Source of the DNA: Imbricaverruca yamaguchii
Lineage: Eukaryota; Arthropoda; Thecostraca; Neoverrucidae
Assembly: GCA_034440575.1 (NCBI GenBank)
Contig: JAOTOL010001348.1
Span: 352,001 to 416,000 of the forward strand
Length of the DNA stretch: 64,000 nucleotides
Direction of reading: 5' to 3'
The notes beneath the pieces were generated by a model that was not told where the DNA came from, made no database searches, and saw only the letters and a list, made by a program, of their open reading frames with translations. Positions 1 to 10,830 of this stretch are shown here, in pieces; position 1 is the first letter of the stretch; every line of letters starts with the position of its first letter. The translations under genes and the position numbers were made by a program.

Positions 1-920
1 TTTGCACAGATCTGAACCCATGTAAGCAGATGCCAAGCGGATACGACAACTGGAGAGCGCGTGTAATCGGCGGAAAACTCCATCAAGACAACTTGGAAAG
101 GGATTGCTTGGATGTCGCTGTTAAAGGCGAATAAAAAACACAAAGCCTTGGTTCATGTTGGGGCTTTTCGTTCTCACTTTCTTCAGATATCTCAACTTGG
201 AATTATAAACGGTCGAAGTCCACGAGATGAGTGGTGGGCCTGTAGGATATCCACCCATTGGGCTAGGTCACGCGTATCAGTGGCGTAGGCAGGATTTTTA
301 CAAGGGCGGAGGCTCGCCTTAACAAAATGTGCGACGAAACAGATAAAGCTTCCGGCGCGTGAGGAGCGCAAAAATATATACTTGTTTACGTGGTGGAAAT
401 CACAAATTTCTTGTTTGATCGGGTGTATTTTGGGGGCCGAGAGGACGTGGAGGGTCCCTGGTTGTGCCTCTGAAGCGCATACCTATGGCTGTTTTATGCA
501 TGGTGGGTGCATGGTTTTCTTAGAATCTGAACAGTTTGCTAAGTTACGCCATTTCATGACATTCGTTTTGCTATGATCATAGTCTTTAGTAATAGCTAGC
601 GTAGTCACCAGTATACAGACTGGATTGGAGGGGGACTTGATGGAGCGATAGCGTCCATAGCATATATCCGGGCACTGCCTAAAACTAAACGAGCAACTAC
701 CTTCTACATTCAAAAGCTTGGCAACACTAGATATTGCAGTGCGTTGTATGTCTGGACCACTGGCTGAAAAGGGACATTGCTGACGTTTGCATTCCAACGT
801 GCTGGAACGCAACATGTAGACTGCAACGCGAGTCGTAAAAGAGCAACCGAGGCTGCTTTGCACTCTCCAAAACAAACCGATTGTCACTGCTCACGTTGAA
901 GGATCTGTCCGGAACAACAC
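1..920. other. Unique sequence, no gene seen
   Basis: I see no exon with convincing splice sites, no RNA gene and no array here. The open frames are short and have no recognisable protein content. Confidence 0.5.
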
Positions 921-1839
921 CTAGCTGAGGGGGAGGGGGCAGTCGGCTAGGGGAGGGGGCAGCCGGCTAGAGGATGGGCAGTCGGCTAGGGGAGGGGCAG
1001 TCGACTAGGGGAGGGAGCAGTCGGCTAGGGGAGGGGGCAGTCGGCTAGGGGATGAGCAGTCGGCTAGGGGATGGGCAGTCGGCTAGGGGGAGGGGCAGTC
1101 GGCTAGAGGAGGGGGCAGTCGGATAGGGGAGAGGGCAGTCGGCTAGAGGAGGGGGCAGTCGGCTAGGGGAGGGGTCAGTCGGCTAGGGGAGGGGGCAGTC
1201 GGCTAGGGGAGGGGCAGTCGGCTATAGGAGGGGACATTCGGCTAGAGGAGGGCGCAGTCGGTTAGGGGAGGGGGCAGTCGGCTAGGGGAGGGGCAGTCGG
1301 CTAGGGGAGGGGGCAGTCGACTAGGGGATGGAGCAGTCGGCTAGGGGATGGGGCAGTCGGCTAGGGGATGGGCAGTCGGCTAGGGGATGGGCAGTCGACT
1401 AGGGGAGGGGGCAGTCGGCTAGAGGAGGGGGCAGTCGGATAGGGGAGGGGCAGTCGTCTAGATGAGGGGGCAGTCGGATAGAGGAGGGGGCAGTCGGCTA
1501 GGGGAGGGGGCAGTCGGCTAGAGGAGGGGGCATTCGGCTAGGGGAGGGGGCAGTCGGCTAGGGGAGGGGCAGTCGGCTAGAGGAGGGCGCAGTCGGCTAG
1601 AGGAGGGGGCAGTCGGATAGGGGAGGGGCAGTCGGCTAGGGGAGGGGGCAGTCGGCTAGAGGAGGGGGCAGTCGGCTAGGGGAGGGGGCAGTCGGCTAGG
1701 GGAGGGGGCAGTCGGCTAGGGGAGGGGGCAGTCGGCTAGGGGAGGGGGCAGTCGGCTAGGGGAGGGGGCAGTCGGTTAGGGGAGGGGGCAGTCGGCTAGG
1801 GGAGGGGGCAGTCGGCTAGGGGAGGGGCAGTCGGCTAGC
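921..1839 (+). repeat. G-rich minisatellite, unit about 19-20 bp
   Basis: About 45 copies of a unit built from GCAGTCGGCTA followed by GGGGAGGGG. Units vary by one or two G residues and by GGGGA/GAGGA or GGGGATGG substitutions. Every unit has two or more runs of four or five G on the plus strand, so the array can in principle form many G-quadruplexes. Copies near 1660-1830 are almost identical, which suggests recent homogenisation there. Not telomeric: no TTAGG or TTAGGG units. Confidence 0.97.
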
Positions 1840-2052
1840 CCCACCAGTCGACGCCCCAGCTCGGTTAAGGTCGGCTGACGCCTTCGTCCGAGAAGGATGA
1901 GCAATTCGCTAGTGAGCGGAACCTGCGCCGCCGGCAGAAAAGTCAATGCTCCCCAGACGAGCTCGGCTGCTCAACGGCCACGCTCGGGTCACGACCCCGT
2001 GACGTCACCACGCATGGCTGCCGATGGACGGAGGTCCTCTCGCGTAGAGGTA

Positions 2053-2342
<290 letters not shown>

Positions 2343-2729
2343 TATATAAAAGAGAGCTCACCAGAGGATCAGTTGAAGACCATGTCCGTAAAAATTACCA
2401 CGGAACTAGTAAAACACCACTACACTACATTAGCACCTGGTGAAAAGCTCTCAGTGTATTCAGATTATGTGAACTACGCAGATACGGACTTTTCGTGATG
2501 GCGTGATATCGGCGGCTTTTGGAGCATGTCAGAGTTGATTTCCACACCAGCAAGGCACCGCTCCCTCGCCCCCCTCCCTTGAAATAGAACAAGTATGACG
2601 TGGAATTTTTTTAAAAAATCCACATCCCGGCAACAGTGGCAGTGGCAACAGGCAGCATTCATGAGTATCCCCGAGTCATCGTAACCCCACCAGCACTGTC
2701 AATCTCTTAACGACACGATCAAAAACTTA
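2343..2729. other. Unique sequence, nothing recognised
   Basis: Mixed-composition DNA between the microsatellite and the candidate promoter. I see no supported gene or repeat. Confidence 0.45.
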
Positions 2730-2941
2730 GTTCCTTGAAGTCACGTGACATCACCAACTCCTCAACTCACGGTCACGTGATGTCAGTAGCCAATCAGTGT
2801 CCGGTAACGCGCAACACAGGAGGCCACCAAATCAAGCCCACTTTCTCCTCGGGGCGTTGTGTGGAGTCCCTACGCCTTGAGGATAAGCCGACGCACAGCG
2901 TGACCGCCGCTGGCATTTTCGCGCCAAGTGTTTGGCGCGAA
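2730..2941 (+). promoter_or_regulatory. Candidate promoter: two E-boxes, CCAAT box, twin E2F-like sites
   Basis: Within 200 bp there are two GTCACGTGA E-box sites (2740-2749, 2772-2780), a CCAAT box (2790-2794) and a perfect inverted repeat, TTCGCGCCAA (2918-2927) and TTGGCGCGAA (2932-2941), spaced by GTGT. Each arm matches the E2F/DP consensus TTTSSCGC. E-box, CCAAT and E2F sites in this order near a start codon are typical of growth or cell-cycle promoters. The sites are seen directly; promoter function is inference. It could drive the ORF that begins at 2941. Confidence 0.45.
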
Positions 2942-3030
2942 TGGCTGGCGGCGATCCGGCCCAGGAGCAACTCCCAAGATACCACCGCATGAAGAATAAG
3001 TCAATGAGCAAGACGCGAAAAAGAAACTAA
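2941..3030 (+). CDS. Small ORF candidate (29 aa) beside the twin E2F-like sites
   Basis: The ORF starts at the ATG that overlaps the last base of the second E2F-like arm and stops at TAA (3028-3030). The peptide begins MAGGDPAQEQ, is strongly basic at its C-terminus (SKTRKRN) and has no motif I recognise. It could be a micropeptide, an upstream ORF, or the start of a first exon whose splice donor I misjudge; no good GT donor lies before the stop. The start context (GCGAATGG) is reasonable. Coding status is speculative and rests mainly on the promoter-like sequence upstream. Confidence 0.25.
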   Translation: MAGGDPAQEQLPRYHRMKNKSMSKTRKRN

Positions 3031-3534
3031 GGGATAACATCAATTTAACGAGCCAGGATAATCATTATGTTGTCTTTTGGAGACGCTTTGACAGATGGAA
3101 GCTGTTTCCTTGACCGTAGATTGCGATATTTTAGCATAAGGTGTCACGAAGCTACGCTGTAGCATCTACGCGATGGCAGCAAAGGCCACAGTGTGTGCCT
3201 TGCTTCCGCGCATGTGCTATAGACGTTGTCTGTTCGACCAACTCTGACTTTGGAACTGGTCCAACTTTGTGCATGTTTTGCTTTCAACTATCCCGACCAA
3301 CTCCAAGTAGCGCTGCCGGCGCAGCAAAAGCGGCAATCTCTCCAGCTGCACGAGCGACACCGACACCGGCGACCAAGCGACACAGAGCACGCCACGCGAC
3401 CATTAGAGAGGTCGCCTGCGGCCTTCGCAGCATCACTGGGGGCGGCAGTGCCGAAGGCTGCGATCGCCTGCAGATAAGTGTCGACGGCGGGCCCACCGGC
3501 GGCGCTGCCGGTCCCCGCATTGTCCTGTCGCGGC
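3031..3534. other. Unique, GC-rising sequence before an array
   Basis: GC content rises towards the array at 3535. Several overlapping open frames on both strands reflect GC richness. No splice-site-bounded exon or known domain was seen. Confidence 0.4.
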
Positions 3535-4688
3535 ACGGTGTCGTCACCCATCTGTCACGGCGCGTCACGGCACGTCACGGCACGGTGTCGTCACCCATCT
3601 GTCACGGCGTCACGGCACGGTGTCGTCACCCATCTGCACGGTCACGGCACGTCACGGCACGGTGTCGTCACCCATCTGTCACGGCGCGTCACGGCACGTC
3701 ACGGCACGGTGTCGTCACCCATCTGTCACGGCGTCACGGCACGGTGTCGTCACCCATCTGTCACGGCGCGTCACGGCACGTCACGGCACGGTGTCGTCAC
3801 CCATCTGACACGGCGCGTCACGGCACGTCACGGCACGGTGTCGTCACCCATCTGTCACGGCGCGTCACGGCACGTCACGGCACGGTGTCGTCACCCATCT
3901 AGTCACGGCGTCACGACGTCACGGCACGGTGTCGTCACCCATCTGTCACGGCGTCACGGCACGTCACGGCACGTGTCGTCACCCATCTCACTACCACGTC
4001 GTCACGGCGTCACGGCACGGTGTCGTCACCCATCTGTCACGGGTCACGACGTCACGGCACGGTGTCGTCACCCATCTGCACGGCTAGCTACACGTCGTCA
4101 CTGCACGCGTCACGGCACGGTGTCGTCACCCATCTGACACGGCGTCACGGCACGGTGTCGTCACCCATCTGTCACGGCGCGTCACGGCACGTCACGGCAC
4201 GGTGTCGTCACCCATCTGACACGGCGTCACGGCACGGTGTCGTCACCCATCCTCACGGCTACACGGCGTCACGGCACGGTGTCGTCACCCATCTGACACG
4301 GCGTCACGGCACGTCACGGCACGGTGTCGTCACCCATCTGTCACGGCGCGTCACGGCACGTCACGGCACGGTGTCGTCACCCATCTGACACGGCGTCACG
4401 GCACGTTCTCCCACGGCGTCACGGCACGGTGTCGTCACCCATCTGTCACGGCGCGTCACGGCACGTCACGGCACGGTGTCGTCACCCATCTGACACGGCG
4501 TCACGGCACGGTGTCGTCACCCATCTGACACGGCGTCACGGCACGGTGTCGTCACCCATCTGTCACGGCGCACGGTCGTCACCAGCACGCGTCACGGCAC
4601 GGTGTCTACACGTCACGCACCGTCACGGCACGGTGTCGTCACCCATCTGACACGGCGTCACGGGGCGTCACGGCACGTCACGGCTCGT
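3535..4688. repeat. GC-rich minisatellite, variable unit about 25-50 bp
   Basis: Built from two modules, CACGGCACGGTGTCGTCACC plus CATCTG, and one or more copies of CGTCACGGCA. Unit length varies because the second module is present one to three times. It contains many GTCAC/GTGAC dyads. About 25-30 units, with more decayed copies around 4080-4130 and 4570-4620. The Ser-Arg-His-rich open frames are repeat translations. Confidence 0.95.
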
Positions 4689-4935
4689 GGCGGCTCTGAG
4701 AGGCCGACCTCGTCTCTGAGAGGCCGGCCTCGTCTCTGAGAGGCCGGCCTCGTCTCTGATAGGCCGGCCTCGGCTCTGAGAGGCCGGCCTCGGCTCTGAG
4801 AGGCCGGCCTGGGCTCTGAGAGGCCGGCCTGGGCTCTGAGAGGCCGACCTCGGCTTTGAGATGCTGGTCTCGGCTCTGAGAGGCCGGCCTGGGCTCTGAG
4901 AGCCTCGGCTCTGAGAGGCCGACCTCGGCGTCTGA
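4689..4935. repeat. 20-bp minisatellite with palindromic core
   Basis: About 12 copies of a 20-bp unit, GGCTCTGAGAGGCCGGCCTC, immediately after the preceding array. Most units contain the perfect 12-bp palindrome GAGGCCGGCCTC. Decay towards 4860-4930 includes units of altered length. Confidence 0.95.
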
Positions 4936-4987
4936 AGGTGCGGCGGCCGGCTTGTTCCTCAGGCCATCGGCCGGCCCGGAACGGCGA

Positions 4988-5830
4988 AGTGACGAGGTGT
5001 CAGCACGCGCCTGCCGTTGTGTGTTGTCATGGTGACGAGGTGTGAGCACACGCCTGCCGTTGCTGTTGTCATGGTGACGAGGTGTGAGCACGCGCCTGCC
5101 GTTGTGTGTTGCCATGGTGACGAGGTGTGAGCACGCGCCTGCCGTTGTGTCTTGCCATGGTGAGGAGATGTCAGCACGCGCCTGCCGTTGTGTGTTGTCA
5201 TGGTGACGAGGTGTGAGCACGCGCCTGCCGTTGCTGTTGTCATGGTGACGAGGTGTGAGCACGCGCCTGCCGTTGCTGTTGTCATGGTGACGAGGTGTGA
5301 GCACGCGCCTGCCGTTGTGTGTTGTCATGGTGACGAGGTGTGAGCCTTTGCTTACCGTTGTGTGTTGCAATGGTGACGAGGTGTGAGCACGCGCCTGCCG
5401 TTGTGTGTTGCCATGGTGACGAGGTGTGAGCACGCGCCTGCCGTTGCTGTTGTCATGGTGACGAGGTGTGAGCAGTTGCTTACCGTTGTGTATTGCCATG
5501 GTGACGAGGTGTGAGCACGCGCCTGCCATTGTGTGTTGCCATGGTGACGAGATGTGAGCACGCGCCTGCCGTTGCTGTTGTCATGGTGACGAGGTGTGAG
5601 CACGCGCCTACCGTTGTGTGTTGCCATAGTGACGAGGTGTGAGCACGCGCTTGCCGTTGTGTATTGCCATGGTGACGAGGTGTGAGCACGCGCCTGCCGT
5701 TATGTATTGCCATGGTGACAAGGAGTGAATTACGTGTCTGCCGCTGTTGTTGCCATGGTGACGAGGTGTGAGCACGCGCCTGCCGTTGCTGTTGCCATAG
5801 TGACGAAGCGTGAGTCGCACGCCTGCCGTC
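4988..5830. repeat. Minisatellite, unit about 42-45 bp, with X-box-like core
   Basis: About 19 copies. The core is GTTGCCATGGTGACGAGG or a TTGTCATGG variant, followed by TGTGAGCACGCGCCTGCC. The core closely resembles the RFX X-box (GTTGCCATGGTAAC). Units alternate between 42- and 45-bp forms (GCTGTTGTC versus GTGTGTTGCC linkers), so the array has a mixed higher-order pattern. The minus-strand open frames are repeat translations. Confidence 0.95.
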
Positions 5831-6907
5831 CGCTTATGTATAGCGTACTAAACTACTCAAACAACGTCATTGTTTTCGGTCTTCAAACAGCCACGCATCA
5901 GCGTATGTCGACAAAGCCTACACTACGATAGGCGATGATTATCTACTTTTGGGAAGGTGCCCGAATTTATAAAGAACTGATTGTGGCTAGCTCTGACATC
6001 AGATCCAATGTTAACAATAACAACCTGTTTTTTTTGTGTTGTTATCAAGGATTGAATGCAAACGTTAGCAAAATGGTCGAAATGGAGTCTTTTCGGTCCT
6101 TGACTGAGACATACACCGCACTGAAAGTTCTACTTGATGGTACAGGGAGAGAAAGTGGTCTTATTTGCCGTTAACCCGATATTCCTGGCCTTTAATATTA
6201 TAAAATTTCCAGGGACTCGCAACACCGTCGTTTCACACGATTACCCCTGCAACTAACACACTATACCCGGGGTACTAGCATAGCCTGGCAGCCCATTTAT
6301 AGCTGATGCATGCACTGTGCTGTGTTTCGAGATATCAACAGACACCGGAGGCGGGCGCAGTCTTCACGTCTGGCGCTTCGTTGGCTACCGCCGCTCATTT
6401 GTCGAGGGGCGCTCGAAACAGGCTCACATCCGAAAGCGTTGTTCAATGAGACCACAGTGGATCTGCGGCCCGATCAAAATTCTGCAGAGATCGGCCAGTG
6501 CAGACAGCGGCAGCTCAGATCTCACCTGGGGGTCGCGATGTTTGAAATTGTTCTTACAGTGATATTTGTCGATCGTTGGTCAGATTTGAGGAAGTGTTTC
6601 TGGGTGTTGTTCAGCAAATCGAAAATATCCGGTAATTCTCCACAGCATGGAAATATTAGGCATTCAATCGAAATCTTAGTGGCCATTTCAGGAATCATGT
6701 CGGGGAAACACTGTAGCTAATGTAGTGGCTTAAATATGGACGGTTTGGATTTAATACATTTTTGTGTATTATCACAACTAATGATCGTCCGAGATGCGGG
6801 CTCAAAAGATAGTTCTGAACCCTCATCATACTGAAGGCTCATCTGGCTCGTCCCCCACCCCCACCCCTACCACCTAATGTGCCGTATAGCAAATAACCAT
6901 AATGCCA
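5831..6907. other. Unique sequence, no gene seen
   Basis: Mixed-composition DNA in the expected downstream direction of the minus-strand cadherin-like gene. I looked for further cadherin-type exons, such as a minus-strand DxNDNxP motif, and saw none. A poly-T stretch lies near 6030. No supported feature. Confidence 0.4.
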
Positions 6908-7398
6908 GTAGCCTATGTAGCCTGTATAGCCAGTAGCCTGTGAAGCCAGTATCTTGTGTAGCCCGTAGCCTGTGTAGCCAGTGGCCTGTGTAGCCAGCAG
7001 CCTATGTAGCCAGTAGCCTGTATAGCCTGTGTAGCTAGTAGCCTGTGTAGCCAGTAACCGATGTAGTCAGTAGCCTGTGTAGCCAGTAGCTTATGTAGCC
7101 AGTAGCATTGATAGCCAGTAGCAGGTGTAGCCAGTAGCCTGTGTAGCCAGTAGCTTATGTAGCCAGTAGCATTGATAGCCAGTAGCAGGTGTAGCCAGTA
7201 GCCTGTGTAGACAGTATCATATGTAGCCAGTACCCTGTGTAGCCAGTAGTTTGTGTAGCCAGTGCCACGTGTAGACAGTGGCCCGTGTAGCCAGAGGCTT
7301 ACATAGCCAGTAGCCTGTGTAGCCAGTAGCCTGGGTAGCCAGTAGCCTTGGTAGCCAGTAACCTGGGTAGCGAGTAGCCTGTGTAACCAGTGGACATT
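6908..7398. repeat. Minisatellite, unit about 18-20 bp, in cadherin-like intron
   Basis: About 25 copies of TGTGTAGCCAGTAGCC. A 60-bp block of three units (near 7078 and again near 7140) is duplicated, so units spread in groups. The array starts about 90 bp past the splice donor of the exon at 7486-7641, within the presumed downstream intron. The minus-strand open frame rich in GYWLHRLLAT is repeat translation. Confidence 0.95.
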
Positions 7399-7485
7399 AT
7401 GGTGGCAATGGCGAGCCGAGCCGAATCCGGCTCTCACCGAATTTCAATGCGTGGCTGTGGCTTCCGTGTCACCCCAGCTACTCAC

Positions 7486-7641
7486 CGTGAACGGAGTCGA
7501 GCTTTCGCAGCTAACGCGAAATTTGACGACGGACACGGGCGGCGCGCGCCGCATCAGTGACGTCAGAGGCTGGGACACCAGCACTCCACCAGTGTTGTTG
7601 CTGAGGAGTACAGGCTCGAACAACTCCGTGAAGTCTTCGTC
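7486..7641 (-). CDS. Internal exon of a cadherin-like ectodomain gene
   Basis: A 156-bp exon with strong borders on the minus strand. The acceptor follows a pyrimidine tract ending CATTTCAG at 7642-7644 and the donor reads TTCACG|GTGAGT. It encodes exactly 52 residues in phase 0, from DEDFTELFEP through NNTGGVLV to VVKFRVSC. It joins in frame to the exon at 13007-13137, giving VDK|DED, a junction like the D-K/R-D segments of cadherin repeats. NNTGGVLV resembles the TG-x-L/I-x-V strand of cadherin domains. The exon call is firm; the family is inference from motifs. No next exon is seen below 7485. Confidence 0.6.
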
Positions 7642-7644
7642 CTG

Positions 7645-8685
7645 AAATGCACGAAGAAGCGTAAGTGTTTGCGCCATGTTATCACGTGCACAGCTGATGC
7701 GCTCTCGTGCACGCGAGGTATCATATACATATTTAAATTTGAAATATGACTTGCGGGTGCTTTCGAAACTTTTGGCAATGAGTGTGAGGCATACTATATA
7801 CCACACATGGTTCGTTAAAATCCAATTGTAGCATACCATGCAGGGAAAATAATCTTACTTGCAAAACTATTTAGTGCACAATGTTGGGATTCAGCCGTTT
7901 CAAACCTAAAGCTCATCAAGAAACCAGCGAAATTGAAAAAAAAGATAATTAGTGTAGCATAAACAAGCAAAAATTGTTATCCTATCTATGTTGGATTGCT
8001 CAGTTTCATTAGTCTTCTGATGCTCTCTGACTAAGACAATTGAGCCCGTTCAGAAATACAGCTGGTTACATGAAATCCTTTTCCCAGGACATATCCTAAC
8101 TGCATTTTTTGCACGTGTATTCCAGAAGTCAGGGATCTGGTCTTTTACGGCAAAAGTCGGCAATCAGTGTTTGCATGCGTGCCATAAGGCAAGAGTTTCA
8201 AACAAGCAGAGAGCCTGCCGATGAACACAGTCATATTCAACATCAATGCACGTCACGGATATCACTTTGTAAAGTTGATTGGGGAGAAAAACGACCCTCT
8301 TGCTGGCTAAGGTTTCCTCGGAAGCCATTTCTATCTGGCGCACGCCCCCAGGCGCAATGGTTTACCTTCGCTCTAATAATGGGGTGGGGGTGGGGATCAA
8401 TGGTTGAGGGCACCAGTGCCCCCCACCTTTGGCATATGTAAAGTGATACCCCTGATGCAGGTGATCCCTGGTAACTCGATCCTAGTATACAATGAAATGA
8501 CAGTGCTACTCTTTGGATTAGCAGTATCATTTCATTAGCATACAGAGTAAAACGCAACTAAATATGAATGCTTCGTTTCACTTCTTGCACAGCTGAATAT
8601 GCGAGAAGACGTAAAGAAGTTAAAAGCTTATTATATGATTTGCAGTTCAGGTCATCTTTGAACTATTGGATGGAGCAATAAAACA
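7645..8685. other. Unique intronic sequence, nothing recognised
   Basis: Presumed intron of the cadherin-like gene. Moderately AT-rich and without supported features. Confidence 0.4.
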
Positions 8686-8898
8686 TTGTTAATTGCCGGT
8701 AATCCACATGGTGGAGACGGATTGCCGGTAATACACATGGTGGGAACGGATTGCCAGTAATCCACATGGTGGAGACGGATTGCCGGTAATCCACATGGTG
8801 GAGACGGGTTGCCGATAATCCACATGGTGGAGACGGATTGCCAGTAATCCACATGGTGGAGACGGATTGCCAGTAATCCACATGGTGGAGACGGATTT
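8686..8898. repeat. 28-bp minisatellite
   Basis: About eight copies of a 28-bp unit containing CCGGTAATCCACATGGTGG and GACGGATT. Each copy has a short dyad, CCAC-ATG-GTGG. It lies in the presumed cadherin-like intron. Confidence 0.95.
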
Positions 8899-10396
8899 GG
8901 AAGGGGGAAGAAGCACCGCCCCACGTTTTTTTTGAAGAAATATCGAACGAACAGGCGAATAGAGTTCAAACCTGGCGGCTTTTGTCATCAATGATTGAAC
9001 AACTACTGAAATGGTTCAACCCTAGATCATGTCAGGCCACCTTCTAAGTCTAGCCCTGGTTCCTAAAACCGGACCCTAGGTCAGGTCAGGCGTTCCTACC
9101 TCTGCAAATGCGCAAGTTTGTGGCAATTCCGTGGTAATTTTAAGATGCTTTTGACACAGAATGTGATAAGAAATCCCATAATTCCGCACTATGATCCATG
9201 CTCTGTGATCAGATCACATGCGATAACGACAAGCTGCGACCAGGAAATATTACTCCATACAGCCATAGCCAATAAACTGATGTAGTAATAAACTGATGAC
9301 AATACATGTGGTTGTCAGATTATGAAGACACCAATGGAATTTATTTTTGCAATTTTTATAAGATGACCTCAGAGTAGACATAATCACCTGGCTGGCATCT
9401 GGGATGGCAAGAGGTCACTTGATAATTCACGAGGTTGTTCCATGTTTGTGACCTTAGCATCCTCCACCCCGACCCTCGCTTCTGTCTTTCAGTGAACGAC
9501 GGCTTTTAATTTGGCACTGAGATACATCTAGAAACCCATGACGAAGATACCGATAGAATAAAACGACGCTAATATCTGCCGATCGCTGCCGCCTTAGCGC
9601 GTATCTATCGAACTAACCAACGCTGACGGGCTTATTGACTTCAACATTCATTCCGTGTCTCACGTTTTCTGTGCATTCTCCCAGCCCTGGTCAGGCCTTT
9701 GCACCGGCAGATGTCCAGGTGGCGCTGGTAGCCCTTCCAGGTCGTTGGGGGACGCGTGAGCCCCTCCCCCTCCATCACACCACGGCTAAGGTGATCTTGT
9801 CGGTCGCCAAGGCGAGGGTTACGTGAGGGGAGGGGTGGTGCAATAAGCTGACCTTATACTATGTCTGGAAAGGTAGGTGCCCTTGACCGCCTCTTGCGTC
9901 CCCGCTATTAGATGTCTTTGTCCGCCGTCGTACGATCAAAAGTGACGACTTTGATTCTAGCATTTTATGAAGAGATTACATGTAAATATATATATATATA
10001 TATATATTATGCACATGATTTGTATCATATACTATTATACCGATAATTGCTTTTAATGGTTTTTCAATGTCCTTTCATTACCTCATCCAGGAGCGCCTAA
10101 GCATGGCGATATCGAATGCTATATTTATTAGCTCAAACCAAAGCATATGCTTAGAAAGAAATGTGCATATGCATTTTATTAGTACATGTTCGCTGAGGTA
10201 AAGCTTGTCAGATGCGCAAAATAATCAACGTTGTACCAGCATCAAGCAAAGGTATATGTGTGGTGTTCATAAATACAACATCGAACTATCAGGCTGAGAG
10301 CATTCACAGACGATTCACATAATTTTGATGAATGAATTAGTGGTGATGAGCCGGGAGGGAGGGGGTGGTGACTTCCGTGGTGCTGTGCGTGGAACA
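8899..10396. other. Unique sequence with one short TA tract
   Basis: No exon or RNA gene seen. A (TA) tract of about 11 repeats lies at 9986-10008. Confidence 0.4.
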
Positions 10397-10409
10397 GTTT
10401 TGGCGCGGA
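10397..10409 (+). promoter_or_regulatory. E2F-like site upstream of short ORF
   Basis: GTTTTGGCGCGGAA contains TTTGGCGC, a full match to the E2F/DP consensus TTTSSCGC, about 90 bp before the ATG at 10500. A G-rich stretch (GGGAGGGAGGGGGTGGTGA) lies just upstream. The site is seen; function is inference. Confidence 0.3.
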
Positions 10410-10499
10410 ATCCACAAGCAGACAGCTTCATTGTGCTCACACAGAATGCGACTCACTTCCATGCAAACACTGCGTCCCTTCTGAGGCGGTTACTTCACC

Positions 10500-10595
10500 A
10501 TGGAAGCTGGCAAAAAGCTGCGCACATTGCGCAAGCTCAAAGACAAAAACAGCATCCTTGCCGTGGACGCTCCGACACCGCAGATGCCACAATAG
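10500..10595 (+). CDS. Short ORF (31 aa) in strong start context; its end is tandemly repeated
   Basis: The ATG at 10500 sits in TTCACCATGG, an excellent Kozak context. The peptide starts MEAGKKLRTLRKLKDKNS, is basic and lysine/leucine rich, and stops at TAG (10593-10595). Its last codons belong to the first unit of the following 65-bp array, so the array appears to have grown out of the 3' end of this ORF. It may be a genuine small protein, a first exon interrupted by the repeat, or a fragment. I do not recognise the family. It lies inside the presumed long intron of the minus-strand cadherin-like gene. Confidence 0.3.
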   Translation: MEAGKKLRTLRKLKDKNSILAVDAPTPQMPQ

Positions 10596-10830
10596 CACGA
10601 GCAAATATTGCGCGAGGTCCGCCGACGCGAGGTGCGCCGACACCGCAGATGCCACAATAGCACGAGCAAATATTGCACGAGGTCCGCCGACGCGAGGTGC
10701 GCCGACACCGCAGATGCCACAATAGCACGAGCAAATATTGCGCGAGGTCTGCCGACGCGAGGCGCGCCGACACCACAGATGCGACAATAGCACGAGCAAA
10801 TATTGCGCGAGGTCCGCCGACACCGCTTAT
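10571..10830. repeat. 65-bp minisatellite, about four copies
   Basis: Unit parts in order: CCGACACCGCAGATGCCACA, ATAGCACGAGCAAATATTGC, GCGAGGTCCGCCGACGCGAG and GTGCG. Copies are nearly identical (one ATGCGACA variant). The first copy begins inside the ORF ending at 10595. Confidence 0.95.

Noticed and set aside
921..1839. Interstitial telomere repeat
   Set aside because: The unit is GCAGTCGGCTAGGGGAGGG-like, not TTAGG or TTAGGG.
3141..4650. Ser/Arg/His-rich open frames
   Set aside because: Translations of the GTCACGGCACGG array in several frames.
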